64,000 bases of DNA from Drosophila persimilis (taxonomy: Eukaryota > Arthropoda > Insecta > Diptera > Drosophilidae), in NCBI RefSeq assembly GCF_003286085.1, contig NW_020825706.1:4650001-4714000 (forward strand). Reading direction: 5' to 3'. Within the stretch, counting starts at the first letter, position 1; each line of letters opens with the position of its first letter. The notes beneath the pieces were generated by a model, which saw nothing but the letters and a program-made list of their open reading frames with translations, had not been told where the DNA came from and did no database searches. Of this stretch, positions 9,417 to 21,749 are shown piece after piece. A program made the translations under genes and the position numbers.

Positions 9417-10612
9417 TTATTGGCGGAAAGTTATTTCCGATGGTGGGAAATCTATATCCCCTGCCGGACAACTTATCTCTGCTGTCGAAATACGTCTCTC
9501 CGGCGAACAACTTTTCGCCGCTGGCAGACAATTTATCTCCGCTGACGAACTACGTTGCTCCGCTGGCAGAAAACGTATCTCTGCTGGCAGAACATGTACT
9601 TCCGGTGGCGGGAAATTTATATCCCCTGCCGGACAACTTATCTCTGCTGACGAAATACGTCTCTCCGCTGGCGGAAAACTTATTTCCGGTGGCGGGAAAT
9701 TTATATCCGCTGGCGGAAAACTTATCTCTGCTAACGAAATACGTCTCTCCGCTGGCGAAAAACTTATTTCCGGTGGCGGGAAATCTATATCCGCTGGCGG
9801 ACAATTTATCCCTGCAGACGAATTACGTCTCTCCGCTGGCAGAACATTTACTTCCGGCGGCGAGGAATTTATATGCCCTGCCGGACATCTTATCTCTGCT
9901 GACAAAATACATCTCTCCGCTGGCGGAAAACTTATTTTCTGTGGCAGATAATTTACATCCGCTGACGAACTACGTTTCTCCTCTGGCAGAAAACTTATCT
10001 CTAGAGGGGTAAAGTTATTGGCGGAAAGTTATTTCCGATGGTGGGAAATCTATATCCCCTGCCGGACAACTTATCTCTGCTGTCGAAATACGTCTCTCCG
10101 GCGAACAACTTTTCGCCGCTGGCAGACAATTTATCTCCGCTGACGAACTACGTTGCTCCGCTGGCAGAAAACGTATCTCCGCTGGCAGAACATGTACTTC
10201 CGGTGGCGGGAAATTTATATCCCCTGCCGGACAACTTATCTCTGCTGACGAAATACGTCTCTCCGCTGGCGGAAAACATATTTCCGGTGCCGGGAAATTT
10301 ATATCCCCTGCCAGACAAATTATCTCTGCTGACGAAATACATCTCTCCGCTGGCGAAAAACTTATTTCCGGTGGCGGGAAATCTATATCCGCTGGCGGAC
10401 AATTTATCCCCGCAGACGAATTGCGTCTCTCCGCTGGCAGAACATTTACTTCCGGTGGCGAGGAATTTATATCCCCTGCCGGACATCTTATCTCTGCGGA
10501 CAAAATACATCTCTCCGCTGGCGGAAAACTTATTTCCGGTGGCTGGAAATTTATATCCGCTGACGGAAAACTTTTCTCCGCTCACAGACATCTTATCTCC
10601 GCTGGCAGAACA
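9417..10612 (+). repeat. 598-bp higher-order repeat, two copies in block 2
   Basis: The distinctive junction AGAGGGGTAAAGTTATTGG followed by CGGAAAGTTATTTCCGATGG occurs near 9404 and again near 10002. The sequence that follows each is closely similar for several hundred bases, giving an offset of 598 bp. A partial earlier relative begins near 8896 with an offset of about 530 bp. The period equals that of the block 1 unit, but the diagnostic insertion is different. Confidence 0.8.
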
Positions 10613-10871
10613 TTTACCTCCGGTGGCGGGAAGTTTATTTCCGGTGGCGGGAAATTTATATCCGCTGGCGGAAAACTAATCTCTGCTAAGGAAATACGTC
10701 TCTCCGCTGGCGGAAAACTTATTTCCGGTAGCGGGAAATATATATCCCCTGCCGGACAACTTATCTCTGCTGACGAAATACATCTCTCCGCTGGCGAAAA
10801 ACTTATTTCCGGTGGCGGGAAATCTATATCCGCTGGCGGACAATTTATCCCCGCAGACGAATTACGTCTCT

Positions 10872-11879
10872 CCGCTGGCAGAACATTTACTTCCGGCGGC
10901 GAGGAGTTTATATCCCCTGCCGGACATCTTATCTCTGCTGACAAAATACATCCCTCCGCTGGCGGAAAACTTATTTCCGGTGGCGGGAAATTTATATCCG
11001 CTGGCGGAAAACTTATCTCTGCTAACGAAATACGTCTCTCCGCTGGCGGAAAACTTATTTCCGGTAGCGGGAAATATATATCCCCTGCCGGACAACTTAT
11101 CTCTGCTGACGAAATACATCTCTCCGCTGGCGAAAAACTTATTGCCGGTGGCGGGAAATCTATATCCGCTGGCGGACAATTTATCCCCGCAGACGAATTA
11201 CGTCTCTCCGCTGGCAGAACATTTACTTCCGGCGGCGAGGAATTCATATCCCCTGCCGGACATCTTATCTCTGCTGACAAAATACATCTCTCCGCTGGCG
11301 GAAAACTTATTTCCGGTGGCGGAAAATTTTTATCCGCTGGCGGAAAACTTATCTCTGCTAACGAAATACGTCTCTCCGCTGGCGGAAAACTTATTACCGG
11401 TAGCGGGAAATATATATCCCCTGCCGGACAACTTATCTCTGCTGACGAAATACATCTCTCCGCTGGCGAAAAACTTATTTCCGGTGGCGGGAAATCTATA
11501 TCCGTTGGCGGACAATTTATCCCCGCCGACGAATTACGTCTCTCCGCTGGCAGAACATTTACTTCCGGCGGCGAGGAATTTATATCCCCTGCCGGACATC
11601 TTATCTCTGCTGACAAAATACATCTCTCCGCTGGCGGAAAACTTATTTCCGGTGGCGGGAAATTTATATCCGCTGACGGCAAACTTTTCTCCGCTCACAG
11701 ACATCTTATCTCCGCTGGCAGAACATTTACCTCCGGTGGCGGGAAATTTATATCCCCTGCCGGACAACTTATCTCTGCTGACGAAATACGCCTCTCCGCT
11801 GGAGGAAAACTTATTTCCGGTGGCGGGAAATCTATATCCCCTGCCAGACAAATTATCTCTGCTGACGAAATACGTCTCT
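10872..11879 (+). repeat. 336-bp higher-order repeat (16 monomers), three starts
   Basis: The variant CTGGCAGAACATTTACTTCC followed by GGCGGCGAGGA starts new units at about 10872, 11208 and 11544, exactly 16 monomers apart, with the order of intervening variants conserved. A related unit 441 bp (21 monomers) upstream starts near 10431. Only single-base changes separate the copies. Confidence 0.85.
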
Positions 11880-14574
11880 CCGCTGGCGGAAAACTTATTT
11901 CCGGTTGCGGGAAATTTATATCCGCTGGCGGAAAACTTATCTCTGCTAACGAAATACGTCTCTCCGCTGGCGGAAAACTTATCTCCGGTGGCGGGAAATA
12001 TATATCCCCTGCCGGACAACTTATCTCTGCTGACGAAATACATCTCTCCGCTGGCGAAAAACTTATTTCCGGTGGCGGGAAATCTATATCCGCTGGCGGA
12101 CAATTTTTCCCCGAAGACGAATTACGTCTCTCCGCTGGCAGAAAACTTATCTCCGCCGGCGGGATATTTATATCCCTTGCCGGACAACTTATCTCTGCTG
12201 ACGAAATACGTCACTCTGCTGGCGGAAAACATATTTCCGGTGGCGGGAAATTTATATCCCCAGACGGACAATTTATCAACGCAGACGAATTACGTTTCTC
12301 CGCTGGCGGAAAACTTATTTCCGGTGGCAGATAATTTATATCCGATGACGAACTACGTTTCTCCTCTGGCAGAAAACTTATCTCCAGAGGGGGATATTTA
12401 TAACCCTTGCCGGACAACTTATCTCTGCTGACGAAATACGTCTCTCCGCTGGCGGAAAAGTTATTTCCGGTGGCGGGAAATCTATATCCCCTGCCGGACA
12501 ACTTATCTCTGCTGACGAAATACGTCTCTCCGCTGGCGGAAAACTTATTTCCGGTGGCAGACAATTTATCTCCGCTGACGAACTACGATTATCCGCTGGC
12601 AGAAATCTTATCTCCGGCGGCGGGAAATTTATATCCCCTGACAGACAATTTATCCCCGCTGACGAACTACGTTTCTCCTCTGGCAGAAAACTTATCTCTA
12701 CAGGGGGATATTTATAACCCTTGCCGGACAACTTATCTCTGCTGACAAAATACGTCTCTTCGCTGGCGGAAAATTTATATCCCCAGACGGACAATTTATC
12801 CCCGCAGACGAATTACGTTTCTCCGCTGGCGGAAAACATTTATCCGGTGGCGGGAAATTTATATCCCCTGCCGGACAACTTATCTCTGCTGACGAAATAC
12901 GTCTCTCCGCTGTCAGAAAGCTTATTTCCGGTGGCGGGAAATCTATATCCCCTGCCAGACAAAGTATCTCTGCTGACGAAATACGTCTCTCCGCTAGCGG
13001 AAAACTTATTTCCGGTGGCGGGAAATCTATATTCGCTGCCGGACAACTTACCTCCGCTGGCAGACAATTTATCTCCGGCGGCGGGAAATTTATATCCCCA
13101 GACGGACAATTTATCCCCGCAGACGAATTACGTTTCTCCGCTGGCGGAAAACTTTTTTCCGGTGGCGGGAAATTTATATCCGCTGGCGGAAAACTTATCT
13201 GTGATAACGAAATACGTCTCTCCGCTGGCGGAAAACTTATTTCCGGTGGCGGGAAAACTTATCTGTGATAACGAAATACATCTCTCCGCTGGTGGAAAAC
13301 TTCGGACAACTTATCTCCGCTGGCAGACAATTTATATCCGCTGACGAACAACGATTCTCCGCTGGCAGAAAACTTAACTCCGGCGGCGGGAAATTTATAT
13401 CCCCTGCCGGACAACTTATCTCTGCTGACGAAATACGTCTCTCCGCTGGCGGAAAACTTATCTACGGTGGCGGGAAATTTATATCCGCTGACGGACAACT
13501 TATCTCCGCTGGCAGACAATTTATCTCCGGCGGCGGGAAATTTATATCCCTAGACGGACAATTTATCCCCGCAGATGAATTACGTTTCTCCGCTGGCGGA
13601 AAACTTATATCCGGTGGCGGGAAATTTATATCCCCTGCCGGACAACTTATCTCTGCAGACGAAATACGTCTCTCCGCTGTCGGAAAACTTATTTCCGGTG
13701 GCGGGAAATCTATATACCCTGCCAGACAAATTATCTCTGCTGACGAAATACGTTTCTCCGCTGGCGGAAAACTTATCTACGGTGGTGGGAAATTTATATC
13801 CGCTGCCGGACAACTTATCTCTGCTGGCGAAACACGTCCCTCCGCTGTCGGAAAAATTATTTCCGGTGGCGGGAAATCTATATCCCCTGCCAGACGAATT
13901 AACTCTGCTAACGAAATACGTCTCTCCGCTGGCGGAAAACTTATTTCCGGTGGCAGACAATTTATCTCCGCTGACGAACTACGATTATCCGCTGGCAGAA
14001 ATCTTATCTCCGGCGGCGGGAAATTTATATCCCCTGACAGACAATTTATCCCCGCTGACGAACTACGTTTCTCCTCTGGCAGAAAACTTATCTCTACAGG
14101 GGGATATTTATAACCCTTGCCGGACAACTTATCTCTGCTGACAAAATACGTCTCTTCGCTGGCGGAAAATTTATATCCCCAGACGGACAATTTATCCCCG
14201 CAGACGAATTACGTTTCTCCGCTGGCGGAAAACATTTATCCGGTGGCGGGAAATTTATATCCCCTGCCGGACAACTTATCTCTGCAGACGAAATACGTCT
14301 CTCCGCTGTCGGAAAACTTATTTCCGGTGGCGGGAAATCTATATACCCTGCCAGACAAATTATCTCTGCTGACGAAATACGTTTCTCCGCTGGCGGAAAA
14401 CTTATCTACGGTGGTGGGAAATTTATATCCGCTGCCGGACAACTTATCTCTGCTGGCGAAACACGTCCCTCCGCTGTCGGAAAAATTATTTCCGGTGGCG
14501 GGAAATCTATATCCCCTGCCAGACGAATTAACTCTGCTAACGAAATACGTCTCTCCGCTGGCGGAAAATCTATA

Positions 14575-15340
14575 TCCCCTGCCAGAAAAATTATCTCTGC
14601 TGACGAAATACGTCTCTCCGCTGGCGTACAACTTATCTCCGCTGGCAGACAATTTATCTCCGGCGGCGGGAAATTTATATCCCCAGACGGACAATTTATC
14701 CCCGCAGACGAATTACGTTTCTCCGCTGGCGGAAAACTTATATCCGATGGCGGGAAATTTAAATCCCCTGCCGGACAACTTATCTCTGCAGACGAAACAC
14801 GTCTCTCCGCTTGCGGAAAACTTATTTCGGGGGGCGGAAAATCTATATCCACTGGCGGACAACTTATCTCCGCTGGCAGACAATTTATCTCCGCTGACGA
14901 ACAACGATTCTCCGCTGGCAGAAAACTTAACTCCGGCGGCGGGAAATCTATATCCCCTGCCAGAAAAATTATCTCTGCTGACGAAATACGTCTCTCCGCT
15001 GGCGTACAACTTATCTCCGCTGGCAGACAATTTATCTCCGGCGGCGGGAAATTTATATCCCCAGACGGACAATTTATCCCCGCAGACGAATTACGTTTCT
15101 CCGCTGGCGGAAAACTTATATCCGATGGCGGGAAATTTAAATCCCCTGCCGGACAACTTATCTCTGCAGACGAAACACGTCTCTCCGCTTGCGGAAAACT
15201 TATTTCGGGGGGCGGAAAATCGATATCCACTGGCGGACAACTTATCTCCGCTGGCAGACAATTTATCTCCGCTGACGAACAACGATTCTCCGCTGGCAGA
15301 AAACTTAACTCCGGCGGCAGGAAATTTATATCCCTTACCG
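14575..15340 (+). repeat. 378-bp higher-order repeat (18 monomers), two copies
   Basis: Two adjacent 18-monomer units contain rare variants such as CTTATTTCGGGGGGCGGAAAA and the CTTACTAAC-free form of the ACGAACAACGATTC monomer. Corresponding landmarks (for example the CCCCAGACGG monomers near 14680 and 15058) are 378 bp apart, and the unit order is the same in both. Confidence 0.85.
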
Positions 15341-17579
15341 GACAACTTATCTCTGCTGACGAAACACGTCCCTCCGCTGCCGGAAAAATTATTTCCGGTG
15401 GCGGGAAATCTATATCCCCTGCCAGACGAATTAACTCTGCTAACGAAATACGTCTCTCCGCTGGCGGAAAACTTATTTCCGGTGGCGGGAAATCTATATC
15501 CCCTGCCAGAAAAATTATCTCTGCTGACGAAATACGTCTCTCCGCTGGCGTACAACTTATCTCCGCTGGCAGACAATTTATCTCCGGCGGCGGGAAATTG
15601 ATATCCCCAGACGGACAATTTATCCCCGCAGACGAATTACGTTTCTCCGCTGGCTGAAAACTTATTTCCGGTGGCGGGAAATTTATATCCCCTGCCGGAC
15701 AACTTATCTCTGCTGGCGAAATACATCTCTCTGCTGGTGAAAACTTATTTCCGGTGGCGGGAAATATATATCCCCTGCTGGCAGAAAACTTATCTCCGGC
15801 GGCGGGAAATTTATATCCCCAGACGGACAATTTATCCCCGCAGACGAATTACGTTTCTCCGCTGGCGGAAAACTTATTTCCGGTGGCGGGAAATCTATAT
15901 CCGCTGCCGGACAACTTATCTCCGCTGGCAGACAATTTATCTCCGGCGGCGGGAAATTTATATCGCCAGACGGACAATTTATCCCCGCAGACGAATTACT
16001 TTTGTCCGCTGGCGGAAAACTTTTATCCGGTGGCGGGAAATTTATATCCCTTGCCGGACAACTTATCTCTGCTGACGAAATACGTCTCTCCGCTGGCGGA
16101 AAACTTATTTCCGGTGGCGGGAAATCTATATCCCCTGCCAGACAAATAATCTCTGCTGACGAAATACGTCTCTCCGCTGGCGGAAAACTTATTTCCGGTG
16201 GCGGGAAATCTATATCCGCTGCCGGACAACTTATCTCCGCTGGCAGACCATTTATCTCCGGCGGCGGGAAATTTATATCCCCAGACGGACAATTTATCCC
16301 CGCAGACGAAATACGTCTCTCCGCTGTCGGAAAGCTTATTTCCGGTGGCGGGAAATCTATATACCCTGCCAGACAAATTTTCTCTGCTGACGAATTACGT
16401 TTCTCCGCTGGCGGAAAACTTATATCCGGTGGCGGGAAATTTATATCCCCTGCCGGACAACTTATCTCTGCTGACGAAACACGTCTCTCCGCTGGCGGAA
16501 AACTTATTTCCGGTGGCGGGAAATATATATCCGCTGGCGGACAACTTATCTCCGCTGGCAGACAATTTATCTCCGCTTACTAACAACGATTCACCGCTGG
16601 TAGAAAACTTATCTCCGGCGGCGGGAAATTTATATCCCCAGACGGACAATTTATCCCCGCAGACGAATTACGTTTCTCCGCTGGCGGAAAACTTTTATCC
16701 GGTGGCGGGAAATTTATATCCCTTGCCGGACAACTTATCTCTGCTGACGAAATACGTCTCTCCGCTGGCGGAAAACTTATTTCCGGTGGCGGGAAATCTA
16801 TATCCCCTGCCAGACAAATTATCTCTGCTGACGAAATACGTCTCTCCGCTGGCGGAAAACTTATTTCCGGTTGCGGGAAATCTATATCCGCTGCCGGACA
16901 ACTTATCTCCGCTGGCAGACCATTTATCTCCGGCGGCGGGAAATTTATTTATTCCCAGACGGACATTTTATCCCCGCAGACGAAATACGTCTCTCCGCTG
17001 TCGGAAAGCTTATTTCCGGTGGCGGGAAATCTATATACCCTGCCAGACAAACTATCTCTGCTGACGAATTACGTTTCTCCGCTGGCGGAAAACTTATATC
17101 CGGTGGCGGGAAATTTATATCCCCTGCCGGACAACTTAACTCTGCTGACGAAACACGTCTCTCCGCTGGCGGAAAACTTATTTCCGGTGGCGGGAAATGT
17201 ATATCCGCTGGCGGACAACTTATCTCCGCTGGCAGACAATTTTTCTCCGCTTACTAACAACGATTCACCGCTGGTAGAAAACTTATCTCCGGCGGCGGGA
17301 AATTTATATCCCCAGACGGACAATTTATCCCCGCAGACGAATTACGTTTCTCCGCTGGCGGAAAACTTATATCCGGTGGCGGGAAATCTATATCCCCTGC
17401 CAGACAAATTATCTCTGCTAACGAAATACGTTTCTCCGCTGGCGGTAAACTTATTTCCGGTGGCGGGAAATCTATATCCCCTGCCAAACAAATTATCTCT
17501 GCTGACGAAATACGTCTCTCCGCTGGCTGAAAACTTATTTCCGGTGGCGGGAAATTTATATCCCCTTCCGGACAACTTA

Positions 17580-20500
17580 TCTCTACTGGCGAAATACATC
17601 TCTCTGCTGGTGAAAACTTATTTCCGGTGGCGGGAAATATATATCCCCTGCTGGCAGAAAACTTATCTCCGGCGGCGGGATATTTATATCCCCTGTCGGA
17701 AAACTTATCTCTGCTGACAAAATACGTCTCTCCGCTGGCGGAAAACTTATTTCCGGTGGCGGGAAATATATATCCCCTTCTGGCAGAAAACTTATCTCCG
17801 GCGGCGGGATATTTATATCCCCTGCCGGAAAACTTATCTCTGCAGACGAAATACGTCTCTCCGCTGGCGGAAAACTTATTTCCGGTGGCGGGAAATCTAT
17901 ATCCGCTGCCGGACGACTTATCTCTGCTGACGAAATACGTCTCTCCGCTGTCGGAAAGCTTATTTCCGGTGGCGGGAAATCTATATACCCTGCCAGACAA
18001 ATTATCTCTGCTGACGAAATACGTTTCTCCGCTGGCGGAAAACTTATCAACGGTTGTGGGAAATTTATATCTGCTGCCGGACAACTTATCTCCGCTGGCA
18101 GACAATTTATCTCCGGCGGCGGGAAATTTATATCCCCAGACGGACAATTTATCCCCGCAGACGAATTAGGTTCTCCGCTGGCGGAAAACTTATATCCGGT
18201 GGCGGGAAATCAATATCCCGTGCTGGCAGAAAACATATCTCCGGCGGCGGGATATTTATATCCAACTTATCTCTGCTGACGAAATACGTCTCTCCGCTGT
18301 CGGAAAGCTTATTTCCGGTGGCGGGAAATCTATATCCCCTGCCAGACAAATTATCTCTGCTAACGAAATACGTCTCTTCGCTGGCGGAAAACTTATTTCC
18401 GGTGGCGGGAAATCTATATCCCCTGCCAGACAAATTATCTCTGCTGACGAAATACGTCTCTCCGCTGGCGTACAACTTATCTCCGCTGGCAGAGAATTTA
18501 TCTCCGGCGGCGGGAAATTTATATCCCCAGACGGACAATTTATCCCCGCAGACGAATAACGTTTCTCCGCTGGCTGAAAACTTATTTCCGGTGGCGGAAT
18601 ATTTATATCCCCTGCCGGACAATTTATCTCTGCTGGCGAAATACATCTCTCTGCTGGTGAAAACTTATTTCCGGTGGCGGGAAATATATATCCCCTGCTG
18701 GCAGAAAACTTATCTCCGGCGGCGGGATATTTCTATCCCCTGCCGGAAAACTTATCTCTGCTGACGAAATACGTCTCTCCGCTGGCGGAAAACTTATTTC
18801 CGGTGGCAGGAAATATATATCCGCTGGCGGACAATTTATCTCCGCTTACTAACAACGATTCACCGCTGGTAGAAAACTTAACTCCGGCGGCGGGAAATTT
18901 ATATCCCCTTCCGGACAACTTATCTCTACTGGCGAAATACATCTCTCTGCTGGTGAAAACTTATTTCCGGTGGCGGGAAATATATATCCCCTGCTGGCAG
19001 AAAACTTATCTCCGGCGGCGGGATATTTATATCCCCTGTCGGAAAACTTATCTCTGCTGACGAAATACGTCTCTCCGCTGGCGGAAAACTTATTTCCGGT
19101 GGCGGGAAATATATATCCCCTGCTGGCAGAAAACTTATCTCCGGCGGCGGGATATTTATATCCCCTGCCGGAAAACTTATCTCTGCAGACGAAATACGTC
19201 TCTCCGCTGGCGGAAAACTTATTTCCGGTGGCGGGAAATCTATATCCGCTGCCGGACGACTTATCTCTGCAGACGAAATACGTCTCTCCGCTGGCGGAAA
19301 ACTTATTTCCGGTGGCGGGAAATCTATATCCGCTGCCGGACGACTTATCTCTGCTGACGAAATACGTCTCTCCGCTGGCTGAAAACTTATTTCTGGTGGC
19401 GGGAAATTTATATCCCCTTCCGGACAACTTATCTCTACTGGCGAAATACATCTCTCTGCTGGTGAAAACTTATTTCCGGTGGCGGGAAATATATATCCCC
19501 TGCTGGCAGAAAACTTATCTCCGGCGGCGGGATATTTATATCCCCTGTCGGAAAACTTATCTCTGCTGACGAAATACGTCTCTCCGCTGGCGGAAAACTT
19601 ATTTCCGGTGGCGGGAAATATATATCCCCTGCTGGCAGAAAACTTATCTCCGGCGGCGGGATATTTATATCCCCTGCCGGAAAACTTATCTCTGCAGACG
19701 AAATACGTCTCTCCGCTGGCGGAAAACTTATTTCCGGTGGCGGGAAATCTATATCCGCTGCCGGACGACTTATCTCTGCTGACGAAATACGTCTCTCCGC
19801 TGTCGGAAAGCTTATTTCCGGTGGCGGGAAATCTATATACCCTGCCAGACAAATTATCTCTGCTGACGAAATACGTTTCTCCGCTGGCGGAAAACTTATC
19901 AACGGTGGTGGGAAATTTATATCTGCTGCCGGACAACTTATCTCCGCTGGCAGACAATTTATCTCCGGCGGCGGGAAATTTATATCCCCAGACGGACAAT
20001 TTATCCCCGCAGACGAATTAGGTTCTCCGCTGGCGGAAAACTTATATCCGGTGGCGGGAAATCTATATCCCGTGCTGGCAGAAAACATATCTCCGGCGGC
20101 GGGATATTTATATCCCCTGCCGGACAACTTATCTCTGCTGACGAAATACGTCTCTCCGCTGTCGGAAAGCTTATTTCCGGTGGCGGGAAATCTATATCCC
20201 CTGCCAGACAAATTATCTCTGCTAACGAAATACGTCTCTTCGCTGGCGGAAAACTTATTTCCGGTGGCGGGAAATCTATATCCCCTGCCAGACAAATTAT
20301 CTCTGCTAACGAAATACGTCTCTTCGCTGGCGGAAAACTTATTTCCGGTGGCGGGAAATCTATATCCCCTTCCGGACAACTTATCTCTACTGGCGAAATA
20401 CATCTCTCTGCTGGTGAAAACTTATTTCCGGTGGCGGGAAATATATATCCCCTGCTGGCAGAAAACTTATCTCCGGCGGCGGGATATTTATATCCCCTGC

Positions 20501-21120
20501 CGGAAAACTTATCTCTGCAGACGAAATACGTCTCTCCGCTGGCGGAAAACTTATTTCCGGTGGCGGGAAATCTATATCCGCTGCCGGACAACTTATCTCT
20601 GCTGACGAAATACGTCTCTCCGCTGTCGGAAAGCTTATTTCCGGTGGCGGGAAATCTATATCCCCTGCCAGACAAATTATCTCTGCTAACGAAATACGTC
20701 TCTTCGCTGGCGGAAAACTTATTTCCGGTGGCGGGAAATCTATATCCCCTGCCAGACAAATTATCTCTGCTGACGAAATACGTCTCTCCGCTGGCGTACA
20801 ACTTATCTCCGCTGGCAGAGAATTTATCTCCGGCGGCGGGAAATTTATATCCCCAGACGGACAATTTATCCCCGCAGACGAATAACGTTTCTCCGCTGGC
20901 TGAAAACTTATTTCCGGTGGCGGAATATTTATATCCCCTGCCGGACAATTTATCTCTGCTGGCGAAATACATCTCTCTGCTGGTGAAAACTTATTTCCGG
21001 TGGCGGGAAATATATATCCCCTGCTGGCAGAAAACTTATCTCCGGCGGCGGGATATTTCTATCCCCTGCCGGAAAACTTATCTCTGCTGACGAAATACGT
21101 CTCTCCGCTGGCGGAAAACT
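17580..21120 (+). repeat. Irregular sub-block with a CCCCTGCTGGCAG variant
   Basis: Here monomers with an extra few bases (CCCCTGCTGGCAGAAAAC and CTGCTGGTGAAAAC) shift the 21-bp phase, so open frames jump between registers. Segments recur at irregular offsets: 17627 and 19479 start similar stretches 1852 bp apart, and 18674, 18970 and 19479 start shorter ones. None of these offsets is a multiple of 21. This marks a region rebuilt by several overlapping duplications. Confidence 0.75.
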
Positions 21121-21749
21121 TATTTCCGGTGGCAGGAAATATATATCCGCTGGCGGACAATTTATCTCCGCTTACTAACAACGATTCACCGCTGGTAGAA
21201 AACTTAACTCCGGCGGCGGGAAATTTATATCCCCAGACGGAATATTTATCCCCGCAGACGAATTACGTTTCTGCGCTGGCGGAAAACTTATTTCCGGTGG
21301 CGGGAAATCTATATCCCCTGCCAAACAAATTATCTCTGCTGACGAAATACGCCTCTCCGCTGGCGGAAAACTTATTTCCGGGGGCGGGAAATCTACATCC
21401 GCTGGCGGAACACTTATCTCCGCTGACAAACAACGATTCTCCGCTGGCAGAAAACTTATATCGCGGCGGGAAATTTATATCCCCAGACGGACAATTTATC
21501 CCCGCAGACGAATTACGTTTCTCCGCTGGCGGAAAACTTTTTTCCGGTGGCGGGAAATTTATATCCGCTGCCAGACAACTTATCTCTGCTGACGAAATAC
21601 GTCTCTCCGCTGGCGGAAAACTTATTTCCGGTGGCGGGAAATCTATATCCCCTGCCAGACAAAGTATCTCTGCTGACGAAATACGTCTCTCCGCTGGCGG
21701 GAAACTTATTTCCGGTGGCGGGAAATCTATATCCCCTGCCATACAAATT

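Noticed and set aside
9404-9430. TAAAGTTATT in the satellite as a relic of a family B LTR end
   Set aside because: It matches ten bases of the LTR start, but there is no further LTR sequence and no target duplication. A chance rearrangement of the AGAGGGGGATATTTATAACC-type variant is simpler.
10421-12334. Long Gly/Ser/Ile-rich frame (SAGGKLISGG-type repeats) resembling a silk or cuticle protein
   Set aside because: Another reading register of the same satellite. The same bases also encode the PLAENLF-type repeat, and no signal peptide or unique end is present.
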